From Micromonospora rifamycinica (GTDB lineage: Bacteria > Actinomycetota > Actinomycetes > Mycobacteriales > Micromonosporaceae): a stretch of DNA of 64,000 nucleotides. Positions 48,437-57,335 of the stretch are shown in pieces. Both the position numbers and the translations under genes were made by a program. Within the stretch, counting starts at the first letter, position 1. Each line of letters starts with the position of its first letter. The notes beneath the pieces were generated by a model, which did not search any database, was not told where the DNA came from, and was given only the letters and a program-made list of their open reading frames with translations. Location of the stretch: NCBI RefSeq assembly GCF_900090265.1, contig NZ_LT607752.1, positions 5,400,001-5,464,000 on the forward strand, read 5' to 3'.

Positions 48437-50349
48437 CAGTTCGCCTCCTCGCCGACGACGTCGAGGTCGGCCAGCTCCTCGTCGGTCAGATACTTGGCCA
48501 GCTCGGTCCGGTCGAAGAGGCCGATCAGCTCGGCCCGCATCGTCGGCAGCGGCTTGTGCTCCAGCCGGACGGTGTCGCCGTCCAGGGAGCAGACCAGGTT
48601 GACCCGACGCCAGGCCGGGTCCATGGTCGGGAAGTCCTCCCGGGTGTGCCCGCCGCGCGACTCCTGGCGCTCCAGCGCCGCCTTCGCGGTGCACTCCGAG
48701 ACGACCAGCATGTTGCGCAGGTCCAACGCCAGGTGCCAGCCCGGGTTGTAGCGCCGGCCACCGACCGCGCTCACCTTCGCCACCCGCTCCCGCAGCTCGG
48801 TCAGCCTGCGCAGGGCGTCGACCAGCTCGCCCTCCCGGCGGATGATCCCTACCAGATCCCCCATCACCGCCTGGAGGTCCTGCTGGAGGGTGTACGGGCT
48901 CTCCCCGGTATCCCGCTGCAACGGCGCCAACGCCGTCTCCACGGCGGTCTCCACCGCACCCACCGGCACCTTCGGCCGCGCGGTCAGCTGATCGGTGTAC
49001 GACGCCGCGTGCCCGCCGGCCCGCTTGCCGAAGACCAGCAGGTCGGACAGCGAGTTGCCACCCAACCGGTTGGAGCCGTGCATGCCACCGGAGACCTCAC
49101 CGGCGGCGAACAGCCCCTGCACGGTGCCGTGCGCCGCGCCGGAGTCCGGGTCCACCTCGACGCCGCCCATCACGTAGTGACAGGTCGGCCCGACCTCCAT
49201 CGGCTCGGCGGTGATGTCGACGTCGGCCAGCTCCTTGAACTGGTGGTACATCGACGGCAGTCGGCGACGGATCTCCTCGGCCGAACGCCGGGAGGCGATG
49301 TCCAGGTAGACGCCGCCGGCCGGCGTACCCCGACCGGCCTTGACCTCGCTGTTGATCGCGCGGGCGACCTCGTCGCGGGGGAGCAGCTCCGGCGGACGCC
49401 GGTTGTTGTCCGGGTCGGTGTACCAGCGGTCCGCCTCCTCCTCGGTCTCCGCGTACTGCTTGCGGAAGACGTCGGGGACGTAGTCGAACATGAACCGCTT
49501 GCCGTCGGAGTTCTTCAGCACGCCGCCGTCGCCCCGCACCGACTCGGTGACCAGGATGCCCTTCACCGAGGGCGGCCAGACCATGCCGGTCGGGTGGAAC
49601 TGGAGGAACTCCATGTTGATCAGCGTGGCCCCGGCCCGCAGGGCCAGCGCGTGCCCGTCCCCGGTGTACTCCCACGAGTTCGAGGTGACCTTGTAGGACC
49701 GGCCGACGCCACCGGTGGCCAGCACCACCGCCGGGGCCTCGAACAGGATGAACTCGCCGGACTCCCGGTAGTAGCCGAACGCCCCGGCCACCCGGTCCCC
49801 GTCGAGCAGCAGCTCGGTGATGGTGGTCTCGGAGAACACCTTGATCCGCGCCTCGTAGTCGCCGAGGTCGCGCTTGTCCTCCTGCTGGAGGGAGACGATC
49901 TTCTGCTGGAGGGTGCGGATCAGCTCCAGACCGGTGCGGTCACCGACGTGCGCCAGCCGGGGGTACTCGTGACCGCCGAAGTTGCGCTGGGAGATCTTCC
50001 CGTCCTTGGTCCGGTCGAAGAGCGCGCCGTACGTCTCCAGCTCCCAGATCCGCTGCGGCGACTCCTTCGCGTGCAGCTCGGCCATCCGGAAGTTGTTGAG
50101 GAACTTGCCGCCGCGCATGGTGTCGCGGAAGTGCACCTGCCAGTTGTCCCGGCTGTTCACGTTCCCCATCGCGGCCGCCGCGCCGCCCTCGGCCATCACG
50201 GTGTGCGCCTTGCCGAAGAGCGACTTGGAGATGATCGCGGTCTTCTTGCCGGCGAGCCGGGCCTCGATCGCCGCGCGCAGGCCGGCGCCGCCGGCCCCGA
50301 TCACGACGACGTCGTAGTGGTGTCGTTCGATGCGAGTGGTAGTGGTCAT
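48436..50349 (-). CDS. sdhA: Succinate dehydrogenase flavoprotein subunit
   Basis: 637 residues. The FAD loop Gly-Ala-Gly-Gly-Ala-Gly-Leu-Arg-Ala-Ala is near 18. The covalent-FAD His is in Lys-Ala-His-Thr-Val-Met-Ala-Glu-Gly-Gly near 47-56. The substrate-site stretch His-Pro-Thr-Gly-Met is near 253, the active Arg region Arg-Gly-Asp-Gly-Gly follows, and Gly-Gly-Met-His-Gly-Ser-Asn-Arg-Leu-Gly-Gly-Asn-Ser near 425 is intact. It oxidises succinate to fumarate at the cytoplasmic face. Middle gene of sdhC-sdhA-sdhB, 12 bp after sdhC. Length and gene order match the mycobacterial Sdh1 type. Confidence 0.97.
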   Translation of the reverse strand: MTTTTRIERHHYDVVVIGAGGAGLRAAIEARLAGKKTAIISKSLFGKAHTVMAEGGAAAAMGNVNSRDNWQVHFRDTMRGGKFLNNFRMAELHAKESPQRIWELETYGALFDRTKDGKISQRNFGGHEYPRLAHVGDRTGLELIRTLQQKIVSLQQEDKRDLGDYEARIKVFSETTITELLLDGDRVAGAFGYYRESGEFILFEAPAVVLATGGVGRSYKVTSNSWEYTGDGHALALRAGATLINMEFLQFHPTGMVWPPSVKGILVTESVRGDGGVLKNSDGKRFMFDYVPDVFRKQYAETEEEADRWYTDPDNNRRPPELLPRDEVARAINSEVKAGRGTPAGGVYLDIASRRSAEEIRRRLPSMYHQFKELADVDITAEPMEVGPTCHYVMGGVEVDPDSGAAHGTVQGLFAAGEVSGGMHGSNRLGGNSLSDLLVFGKRAGGHAASYTDQLTARPKVPVGAVETAVETALAPLQRDTGESPYTLQQDLQAVMGDLVGIIRREGELVDALRRLTELRERVAKVSAVGGRRYNPGWHLALDLRNMLVVSECTAKAALERQESRGGHTREDFPTMDPAWRRVNLVCSLDGDTVRLEHKPLPTMRAELIGLFDRTELAKYLTDEELADLDVVGEEAN

Positions 50350-50361
50350 GTCGCGCGCCCT

Positions 50362-51168
50362 CTAGTTGATGAACCGCAGGTCGTCGAACCATCCGGCGGC
50401 GACGGCCATCACGTAGAAGTCGGTGAGGGCCAGCGTGCCGAGGGTGATCCAGGCGAGCTGCATGTGCCGGGTGTTGAGCTTGGACACGAACGTCCAGGCG
50501 CGGTAACGCACCGGGTGCGCGGAGAAGTGCTTCAGCCGGCCGCCGATGATGTGCCGACAGGAGTGGCAGGAGATGGTGTACGCCCAGAGCATCACCACGT
50601 TGAGCAGCAGGATGACGTTGCCCAGCCCGAAGCCGAAGCCCTCCGGTGAGTGGAAGGCCAGCACCGCGTCCCAGGTGTTGATCAGCGAGATGATCGCGGC
50701 GGCGTAGAAGAAGTAGCGGTGCAGGTTCTGCCCGAGCAGCGGGAACCGGGTCTCCCCGGAGTAGGACCTGTGCCCGTCGGGAACCGCGCAGGCCGGCGGC
50801 GACAGCCAGAACGACCGGTAGTACGCCTTGCGGTAGTAGTAGCAGGTGAGCCGGAACAGCAGCAGGAACGGCAGGGTCAGCGCCGCGTCCGGGATGATCC
50901 ACCAGCCGGGCAGGAAGCTGCCGAAGTGCGACGATCCCTCGACACACCGGTCGGTCACACAGGGGGAGTAGAACGGCGTCAGGTAGTGGTACTGCTCCAC
51001 CCAGTACCACTTGTGCATGAAAACCCGGACGGTCGCGTACGCCACCCAGGCGGTGAGCCCGACGACGGTGATCAGGGGGGCGAACCACCAGCGGTCGGTT
51101 CGCAACGTCTTCGCCGTGATGGCGGCGCGCGCCCGCGCCCCCCGCGGCTTCGTTGCCGTTGATGTCAT
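50362..51168 (-). CDS. sdhC: Succinate dehydrogenase membrane subunit, Sdh1 type
   Basis: 268 residues from the ATG at 51168 (Met-Thr-Ser-Thr); the longer open frame starts in non-coding sequence. Five hydrophobic segments (about 30-50, 90-110, 155-175, 188-210, 235-255), so one protein replaces the SdhC/SdhD pair. Two Cys/His clusters stand out: Cys-Val-Thr-Asp-Arg-Cys near 72-77 in the first outer loop, and Cys-His-Ser-Cys-Arg-His near 200-205 in the membrane. The M. smegmatis Sdh1 structure has a membrane-embedded Rieske-type cluster instead of haem. The second cluster here has the Cys and His needed for that, which is inference. Reduces menaquinone. No sdhD gene is present. Confidence 0.88.
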   Translation of the reverse strand: MTSTATKPRGARARAAITAKTLRTDRWWFAPLITVVGLTAWVAYATVRVFMHKWYWVEQYHYLTPFYSPCVTDRCVEGSSHFGSFLPGWWIIPDAALTLPFLLLFRLTCYYYRKAYYRSFWLSPPACAVPDGHRSYSGETRFPLLGQNLHRYFFYAAAIISLINTWDAVLAFHSPEGFGFGLGNVILLLNVVMLWAYTISCHSCRHIIGGRLKHFSAHPVRYRAWTFVSKLNTRHMQLAWITLGTLALTDFYVMAVAAGWFDDLRFIN

Positions 51169-51446
51169 TCGAGTTGTCTTCCTGACGGGACGGGCCCTCG
51201 CGGGCGGCGGTTCACGTTCCGTGCGGTCAGCGGACCGGCCGGACCGTGTCCACTGCCACGTCTTGCGGCACGCAGGCGACCGCGCCGGGACATCGGCGCA
51301 GCTAAGTGACACACGTTACGCCGATCTCCACGGTCGGGCCGCGCAACGCAGTGTCCCGTGTGTCCCGCACCTTGGAAAGCCCCGCGCCACGATCAGTTCC
51401 GGCCGGCACCGCGGGGCGGCCGGACCGGTGCCCCGGCGGTGACCGC
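51169..51446. promoter_or_regulatory. Promoter region of sdhCAB, with a weak CRP-like dyad
   Basis: The 278-bp gap between sdhC and the downstream end of the PmbA-like gene has no gene. The only regulatory hint is AGTGA-N6-TTACG at 51305-51320, a half-match to the CRP/GlxR consensus TGTGA-N6-TCACA. Confidence 0.25.
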
Positions 51447-52862
51447 TCAGCCCGAGGCGCCGCCGGTGAAGTTCCACGAGGCCAGCCGCAGCGGCGGCGC
51501 CTCCCACCAGCCGCCGTCGGTCCGGTCCGGCTGGCGGACCGGCGACCGGCCGAGCCCCAGCACCGCACCCGGCCCCAACGCCCGTGGGTACGCCTCGGTG
51601 AACCGGAGGTTCCGGACCGCCCGGGTCGGCACGCCGTCCTCCACCAGCCACACCCCGTTACGGGTCAACCCGGTGATCACCAGACTCTTCGGGTCCAGCA
51701 CCCGGGTGTACCAGAAGTCGCTGACCAGCAGCCCCCGGGCCATCGGCGCGACCAGCGCGGCGGTGTCCGCATCGGCCACCGCCCCGGTGCCGTCGCCGGT
51801 CGGGGCGGGACCGGCGTCGCCCGCCCCGGCCCGGCCGAGCAGGCGCACGGTACGCGGGACCGGGCCGAAGGTGGACCCGCCCGGGGCACCGTGGCCGGTC
51901 GACGTGGCGCCCGCCCCGGCGGCGCTGCGCCGGTCGTGGGCCACCGCCAGGGTGGTGCCCGCCTCGACCAGGGTGAGTGCCCGGCACGGGGTGCCCTCCA
52001 GGTCGAACGGCATCGCGCCGCCGTACGTCGGGTCGTCGACCAGGGTCACCGCCGGATCGAACTGGGCGGTGCCGGGGCGGGCGAACGACTGACCTTCGGC
52101 GTGCCGCTTGCCGTTGAAGCCGTACCAGGCGAGGTTCTGCAACAGGTCGGCCACGGCGGCCGGTTCGAGGACCACCTCGTACCGGCCCGGTGGCAGCTCG
52201 ACCGGGTCGGCGGCGGCCCGCGCCTTGGCCGCCGCCCGCCGGCCGAGGGCCGCGCCGTCCAGCCCGTCGAGGCGGCCGGCGCAGATCCGGGCCACCCCGT
52301 CCGCGCCGTCCGCCCGGGCGATGCCGTCCATCGCCGCCTCGGTGGTCCGCCCCTGCGCCGACTGTCCGAGCGAGTTGGCGAACGCCCCCGACCGGTACGA
52401 GGTACGGCAGTAGCCGGCCGCCTCCAGCCCGCCCACCGCGTCGACGAAGGCCCGGACCCGCTCGGCGCGGGCCGCCGGCTCGGCGGTGGCGGTGGCCTCG
52501 TCGAGCAGGCCGTTGGAGTGCACCGCCGACGGTGGGGTCAACCCCGGCCAGGCCGGGTCGGGTGGGCAGAGCCGGGCCGCGGCGAGGGTGCGCCCGACCA
52601 GGGCGCGCAGCCCGTCCGCGTCGACCAGGCTGCCGCCCCCGGCGGCCGTCCGGCCGTCGACGTGCACCCGCAGCCGGACCCGCACCCCGGACTCGGCGAC
52701 GTTCTGGTGGATGAACGAGTTGGCGAACCGGGTCAGCGCCAGCTCGTGCCGGACGACGGTCACCTCGGCCTGGGCCGACGGACCGGCGACCTGGTGGACC
52801 AGCTCCACCACCCGGGCGGCGACGTCCAGCTCGGTCGCGCCGGTGTCCCCCGGGCCGGTCAT
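51447..52862 (-). CDS. TldD/PmbA family protein, PmbA-like subunit (TldE type)
   Basis: 471 residues from the ATG at 52862, overlapping the stop of the tldD gene by four bases. It has the TldD/PmbA fold without a zinc motif: Arg-Phe-Ala-Asn-Ser near 44, Val-Glu-Leu-Pro-Pro-Gly-Arg-Tyr-Glu-Val-Val-Leu-Glu-Pro near 218, and a C-terminal Gly-Leu-Thr-Arg-Asn-Gly-Val-Trp-Leu-Val-Glu-Asp-Gly. In E. coli and archaea the partner TldD carries the metal and the two form a heterodimeric protease that degrades small peptides. A Gly/Ala-rich stretch near 340-380 is probably disordered. The pairing and gene overlap support a working heterodimer here. Confidence 0.9.
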   Translation of the reverse strand: MTGPGDTGATELDVAARVVELVHQVAGPSAQAEVTVVRHELALTRFANSFIHQNVAESGVRVRLRVHVDGRTAAGGGSLVDADGLRALVGRTLAAARLCPPDPAWPGLTPPSAVHSNGLLDEATATAEPAARAERVRAFVDAVGGLEAAGYCRTSYRSGAFANSLGQSAQGRTTEAAMDGIARADGADGVARICAGRLDGLDGAALGRRAAAKARAAADPVELPPGRYEVVLEPAAVADLLQNLAWYGFNGKRHAEGQSFARPGTAQFDPAVTLVDDPTYGGAMPFDLEGTPCRALTLVEAGTTLAVAHDRRSAAGAGATSTGHGAPGGSTFGPVPRTVRLLGRAGAGDAGPAPTGDGTGAVADADTAALVAPMARGLLVSDFWYTRVLDPKSLVITGLTRNGVWLVEDGVPTRAVRNLRFTEAYPRALGPGAVLGLGRSPVRQPDRTDGGWWEAPPLRLASWNFTGGASG

Positions 52863-54295
52863 GCGCGGACCCCCACCCGGACGCCCCGGAACCGGGCCGG
52901 CGCGGCCGGATGGCCGGTGTGCCCGATCTGGCCGGGCTGGCCCTTTCCGCAGTTCGGGGTGCCCCACGGGACGATCTCGGAGGAGAGCATGTCCATCGAC
53001 CGCCAGAACAGCGGCCCGATGCCGGTGTAGGTGGGGTTGCGCAGCATCCGGCCCCGCCGGCCGTTGCGCACCTCCCAGGCGATCTCACAGCCGAACTGGA
53101 AGTTGAGCCGCCGGTCGTCGATCGACCAGGACCGGTTGACGTCCATCAGCACCCCGTCGTCGGTGGCCGCGATGATCTCGTCGAGGGTGTGCGGGCCGGG
53201 CTCCAGGCCCACGTTGGTCATCCGCACCATCGGCAGCCGGGCCCACCCGTCGGCCCGGACGCTGCCGCCGTGGTCCAGGCCGGCGACGGCGGCCGAGTCC
53301 CGGCCGGCGAGCACCCCGACCCAGCGGCCCTCGCGTACCGCGTCGCGTTTGACCGCCGGGGAGCCCTCGTCGTCGAAGCCGAAGCTGCCCAGCGCCCCGG
53401 GGATCGTGGGGTCGATGGTGATGTTCATCAGCTCGGAGCCGTAGCGCAGCGACCCGAGCCGGGCCAGGTCGAGCCAGGAGGTGCCGGCGAACGCCGCCTC
53501 CCAGCCGAGGATCCGGTCCAGCTCGATGGCGTGCCCGACCGACTCGTGGATCTGCAACGCGAGCTGCTCGTCGCCGAGGATCAGGTCGGTCTCGCCGGCC
53601 GGGCACTCGGGCGCGGTGAGCAGCGCCCGGGACTCGTCGGCGATCCGGGCGGCGTGCCCGGTCAGGTCCAGCGACTCGACCAGCTCCCAGCCGGTGGTGC
53701 CGTACTGGCCCCGGTAGCTCGGCCAGGAACGGCGCTGCGTCTCGTGTTCGCCGATCGAGGTGGCCGAGATGCCGCCGCCGCACTCACGGATGTGCTGGTC
53801 GATGCGGTGCCCCTCGCTGGAGACGAACCACTTGCGGGTGTCCCAGATCTGGTAGAGCCCCTCGGCCAGGTCGGCCCCCTGCCCCCGGGCCGCCCCGGTG
53901 GCCCGGACCAGCAGGTCGCCCTTGTCGGACAGCGCCACGCCCAGCGGATCGACCGCGCAGCCGGACGCCCAGCTCGCCACCGTCGGCTCGGCCGGGGTCA
54001 GCGTGATCGGTGGACCGGGCACCCGGGCGCTCGCGGCGGCGACCTCCGCGGCCCGCCGGCCGGCCGCCCGCGCCGCCGCGTCGGACAGCTCGGGTACGGC
54101 GTGGAAGCCCCACCCGGACCCGACCAGCGCGCGTACGCCCAGGCCGAGGCTCTCGTCCTGGGTCAGCTCCTCGATCTCGCCGTTGCGCGCGGACATCGAC
54201 TCGTAGCGCAGGTGCATCACCCGGGCGTCGGCGTACCGGGCGCCCGCGTCGAGGGCGGCCTGGACGGCGGCGGACGCCGCATCGAACTCGGTCAT
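52859..54295 (-). CDS. tldD: TldD metalloprotease
   Basis: 478 residues. The zinc site is His-Glu-Ser-Val-Gly-His (HExxxH) near 252-257, followed by Glu-Leu-Asp. The third ligand, Cys, is in Thr-Pro-Asn-Cys-Gly-Lys-Gly-Gln near 451. The N-terminal domain has Arg-Tyr-Ala-Asp-Ala-Arg and Ser-x-Arg-Asn-Gly-Glu-Ile-Glu near 35. It is the active subunit of the TldD/PmbA peptidase, known for trimming leader peptides of microcins and antitoxins in E. coli. The last 25 residues are Pro/Arg/His-rich, unlike the core. Coupled to the PmbA-like gene. No peptide-modification cluster is in the window, so the role is probably general. Confidence 0.94.
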   Translation of the reverse strand: MTEFDAASAAVQAALDAGARYADARVMHLRYESMSARNGEIEELTQDESLGLGVRALVGSGWGFHAVPELSDAAARAAGRRAAEVAAASARVPGPPITLTPAEPTVASWASGCAVDPLGVALSDKGDLLVRATGAARGQGADLAEGLYQIWDTRKWFVSSEGHRIDQHIRECGGGISATSIGEHETQRRSWPSYRGQYGTTGWELVESLDLTGHAARIADESRALLTAPECPAGETDLILGDEQLALQIHESVGHAIELDRILGWEAAFAGTSWLDLARLGSLRYGSELMNITIDPTIPGALGSFGFDDEGSPAVKRDAVREGRWVGVLAGRDSAAVAGLDHGGSVRADGWARLPMVRMTNVGLEPGPHTLDEIIAATDDGVLMDVNRSWSIDDRRLNFQFGCEIAWEVRNGRRGRMLRNPTYTGIGPLFWRSMDMLSSEIVPWGTPNCGKGQPGQIGHTGHPAAPARFRGVRVGVRA

Positions 54296-54327
54296 GGACC
54301 GACCCTAGGCCAGTCCACCGACATCCG

Positions 54328-54876
54328 TCAGGGCACCAGATCCTCGGGCCGGATCGTGGCCCGCACCGGCTCGAGTAGGTGCAGGGCCTCGCCCCGTTTG
54401 GTGGCGGAGTGTTCCGTGTAGTGGCGTCCCCGCCGACGGTAGGGGCGTAGCGCGCCGGTTCCCTGCTCCACCAGCAGATACCACCCGATGCCGGCGGCCG
54501 CGTAGTAGTGCATCTTGAGGACCTTGTCGGTGGACGCGTTGCTCGGCGAGATGATCTCGCAGACGAGGTGTACCTCGTCCGCCTCGATCATCGGCTCGTC
54601 CAGATTCACGGGGTCGGTGATGACGAGGTCGGGGATGGGGATGCGGCCGGGGCGAAGCCGGACGTTCACCGCCTCCAGCAGTTCCAGACCGGCCTGCTCG
54701 GCCGCCGGTTCGAGTATGTTGCCCAGTCTGCGCGAGATGCGCTGGTGGCGGGGGGTGGGGGCAGGGGTCACGTGGAGGCTCCCGTCGAAGAGTTCGACGC
54801 GTTGAGATGTCTCGTCGAGGGAGAGGTACTCCTCTTCGGTCCACGGTCCGTCGTGGCCGAACACCGCTGCGGTCAT
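54328..54876 (-). CDS. Uma2-family (DUF820) nuclease-fold protein
   Basis: 182 residues. The PD-(D/E)xK-like core is visible: Asp/Glu residues in Ile-Pro-Asp-Leu-Val-Ile near 83, then Leu-Val-Cys-Glu-Ile-Ile-Ser-Pro-Ser-Asn near 105, then Lys-Val-Leu-Lys with the catalytic-type Lys near 120. The N-terminus has Trp-Thr-Glu-Glu-Glu-Tyr-Leu-Ser-Leu and Arg-Val-Glu-Leu-Phe-Asp-Gly-Ser-Leu, standard for Uma2. The family is abundant in actinomycetes and cyanobacteria and its function is unknown; nuclease activity is predicted, not shown. It stands 32 bp before tldD on the same strand. Confidence 0.92.
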   Translation of the reverse strand: MTAAVFGHDGPWTEEEYLSLDETSQRVELFDGSLHVTPAPTPRHQRISRRLGNILEPAAEQAGLELLEAVNVRLRPGRIPIPDLVITDPVNLDEPMIEADEVHLVCEIISPSNASTDKVLKMHYYAAAGIGWYLLVEQGTGALRPYRRRGRHYTEHSATKRGEALHLLEPVRATIRPEDLVP

Positions 54877-55106
54877 GGTCGGTCACCTCCACCTCGTGTC
54901 GTCCGGCATCCTCCGTCGGGCACCAGGGCCATGCTCGCACCCCTGGTGCGACCGGCGGGCGACGACACCGCACGACGACGCGGGCCGCGACGGTCCGGGC
55001 CGGTTCGGACGGGGCGGTCGAGGGTGCGCGGCGGAGTCATCGACTCGCTACGCTGTGGTCCGGCGCCAGCTCGCTGTCCGTAGCTTATTTTCAGCCTCGG
55101 CTGTTT

Positions 55107-55125
55107 GTTGTAGGTTCCCTACAAC
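55107..55125. promoter_or_regulatory. Palindrome upstream of the second peptide-transporter operon, candidate operator
   Basis: Perfect GTTGTAGG-TTC-CCTACAAC (8-3-8), ending 15 bp before the GTG start at 55141 and next to its GGGAGG ribosome site. An AT-rich patch (TTATTTTCAG at 55085) lies just upstream and may hold the promoter. A bound repressor would block initiation. Confidence 0.5.
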
Positions 55126-55140
55126 CCGAGGGAGGCGGTC

Positions 55141-56238
55141 GTGGACAGTCCGCAAGCAGCGCCGCCCGGCCCGCCGGACACCGGCCCGGCCGTGCCGGAG
55201 CCGCGCGGTGGCGACGACCCGTACCTGCGGGTGGACGACCTACGGGTACGGTTCGACACGGCCGACGGCGTGGTGCGCGCGGTCGACGGGGTGTCCTTCG
55301 CCGTGCCGCGCGGCCGGACGCTCGGCATCGTCGGTGAGTCGGGCTCCGGCAAGAGCGTCACCGCCCTGGCCGTGCTCGGCCTGCACGACCCCCGGCGGAG
55401 CACCGTCACCGGCGGGATCGCCGTCGGCGGCCGGCAACTCGTCGGCCTGGCCGAGGAGCAGGTACGCCGGCTGCGTGGCCGGGACCTGGCGATGATCTTC
55501 CAGGACCCGCTCTCCGCGCTGCACCCCTACTACAGCGTGGGGCGGCAGATCGCCGAGGCGTACCGGGTACACCACCCCCGGACGGGGCGGCGGGCGGCAC
55601 GGACCCGGGCGGTGGAGATGCTCGACCGGGTGGGCATCCCGCAGCCGGCCCGCCGCTACGACCAGTACCCGCACGAGTTCTCCGGCGGCATGCGGCAGCG
55701 GGCGATGATCGCGATGGCGCTGGTCAACGACCCGGCCCTGGTCATCGCCGACGAGCCGACCACCGCGCTGGACGTGACGGTGCAGGCCCAGATCCTCGAC
55801 CTGCTCGCCGACCTCCAGGCCGAGTTCCGCACCGCGATCGTGCTGATCACCCACGATCTGGGGGTGGTCGCCCAGGTCGCCGACGACGTGCTGGTCATGT
55901 ACGCCGGGCGGGTGGTCGAGCAGGGCAGCGCGGCGCAGGTGCTCCGCCGGCCGCAGCACCCGTACACCTGGGGGTTGCTCTCCAGCGTGCCGTCGCTGCA
56001 CGGCGACCCGGACGCGGACCTGGTGCCCATCCCCGGCAACCCGCCCTCGCTGATCGACGTGCCGTCCGGCTGCGCGTTCCACCCGCGTTGCCGGTACGCA
56101 GGCGACCGCTCCCGCACGGTGGTGCCGGCGCTCGGCCCGGCGGGCGCGGGCGGCCACCTGGTCGCCTGCCACCTTCCCGCCGACGACCGCGCCGCCCTCT
56201 CCCACCAGGCCGTTCCCGGGGCGGGGGTGTCCCGGTGA
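55141..56238 (+). CDS. Second peptide-type ABC importer, ATPase subunit (DppD/OppD class)
   Basis: 365 residues, GTG start with GGGAGG upstream. Walker A Gly-Glu-Ser-Gly-Ser-Gly-Lys-Ser is near 64, the signature Phe-Ser-Gly-Gly-Met-Arg-Gln-Arg near 180, and Walker B Val-Ile-Ala-Asp-Glu-Pro-Thr-Thr-Ala-Leu-Asp near 202. In the C-terminal domain the first two cysteines (Cys-Ala-Phe-His-Pro-Arg-Cys) and the last (Val-Ala-Cys-His) are present, but the third is Ser (Cys-Arg-Tyr-Ala-Gly-Asp-Arg-Ser). The 4Fe-4S set seen in the first transporter's D subunit is therefore incomplete. First gene of a plus-strand operon D-F-C-B-A with overlapping ends, the reverse order of the first system. Confidence 0.92.
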   Translation: MDSPQAAPPGPPDTGPAVPEPRGGDDPYLRVDDLRVRFDTADGVVRAVDGVSFAVPRGRTLGIVGESGSGKSVTALAVLGLHDPRRSTVTGGIAVGGRQLVGLAEEQVRRLRGRDLAMIFQDPLSALHPYYSVGRQIAEAYRVHHPRTGRRAARTRAVEMLDRVGIPQPARRYDQYPHEFSGGMRQRAMIAMALVNDPALVIADEPTTALDVTVQAQILDLLADLQAEFRTAIVLITHDLGVVAQVADDVLVMYAGRVVEQGSAAQVLRRPQHPYTWGLLSSVPSLHGDPDADLVPIPGNPPSLIDVPSGCAFHPRCRYAGDRSRTVVPALGPAGAGGHLVACHLPADDRAALSHQAVPGAGVSR

Positions 56239-57335
56239 GCACGACGGACGTGCCGCGGTCGCGAGCGGAGGGCGGGCCGGTGAGCGCCGCTGAGCCGTTG
56301 TTGCGGGTACGGGGTTTGACCAAGCACTTCCCGGTCCGCACCGGCCTGCGGTCCCGGGGGCTGGTGCGGGCGGTCGACGGGCTGGACTTCGAGGTGCGGC
56401 CCGGTGAGACGCTGGGGCTGGTGGGGGAGTCCGGCTGCGGCAAGAGCACCACCGGCCGGCTGCTGGTCCGGCTGCTGGAGCCGACCGCCGGGACGATCGA
56501 GTTCGCCGGCCGGGACATCACCCACGCCCGCCGTCGTGAGCTGCGCCCGCTACGGCAGGACCTCCAGATCATCTTCCAGGACCCGTACGCCTCGCTGAAC
56601 CCCCGGCACACCGTCGGGCGGATCGTGGCGATGCCGTTGCAGGTCAACGGGATCGACCCGCCCGGCGGGGTGAAGCAGCGGGTCCGCGAGCTGCTGGAGC
56701 TGGTCGGGCTCAACCCCGAGCACTACAACCGCTATCCGCACGAGTTCTCCGGCGGGCAGCGGCAGCGGGTCGGGATCGCCCGCGCGCTGGCTTTGCGGCC
56801 GAAGCTGATCGTCGCCGACGAGCCGGTCTCCGCGCTGGACGTCTCGATCCAGGCGCAGGTGGTGAACCTGCTGCGGGACCTGCAACGCGACCTCGGGCTG
56901 GCGTTCGTGTTCATCGCGCACGACCTGGCCGTGGTGCGGCACTTCTGCCAGCGGGTGGCGGTGATGTACCTGGGCCGGATCGTGGAGATCGGGGACCGGG
57001 AGGACGTCTACCGGCGGCCCCGGCACCCGTACACCCGGGCGTTGCTGTCGGCGGTCCCGGAGGTGGCGGCGTCGGGTCGGGCCGGGCGGATCCGGCTGAC
57101 CGGGGACGTGCCGACGCCGTTGGATCCACCGTCGGGCTGCCGGTTCCGTACCCGGTGTCCCCGGGCGCAGAACGTCTGCGCCCGGGAGGAACCGGCGCTG
57201 GTGGTCGACGCCGGGGGTCGGCACGCCACCGCCTGCCACTTCCCGGAGACCGGACCGCCGACGGCCGGGCGGGGTGCCGTGGCGGCTGCCGGCACGGGCC
57301 GGGTCGGCGACGACGACGGAGAGGTGGCGGGATGA
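56235..57335 (+). CDS. Second peptide-type ABC importer, ATPase subunit (DppF/OppF class)
   Basis: 366 residues from the GTG overlapping the D-gene stop; GTGs further in (56280) are alternatives. Walker A Gly-Glu-Ser-Gly-Cys-Gly-Lys-Ser-Thr is near 67, signature Phe-Ser-Gly-Gly-Gln-Arg-Gln-Arg near 172, and Walker B Leu-Ile-Val-Ala-Asp-Glu-Pro-Val-Ser-Ala-Leu-Asp near 191. All four C-terminal cysteines are present (C-x5-C-x6-C then Ala-Cys-His-Phe). It pairs with the D subunit upstream. The stop overlaps the start of the permease C gene. An extra tail after the last Cys is Gly/Ala-rich. Confidence 0.93.
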   Translation: MSTTDVPRSRAEGGPVSAAEPLLRVRGLTKHFPVRTGLRSRGLVRAVDGLDFEVRPGETLGLVGESGCGKSTTGRLLVRLLEPTAGTIEFAGRDITHARRRELRPLRQDLQIIFQDPYASLNPRHTVGRIVAMPLQVNGIDPPGGVKQRVRELLELVGLNPEHYNRYPHEFSGGQRQRVGIARALALRPKLIVADEPVSALDVSIQAQVVNLLRDLQRDLGLAFVFIAHDLAVVRHFCQRVAVMYLGRIVEIGDREDVYRRPRHPYTRALLSAVPEVAASGRAGRIRLTGDVPTPLDPPSGCRFRTRCPRAQNVCAREEPALVVDAGGRHATACHFPETGPPTAGRGAVAAAGTGRVGDDDGEVAG

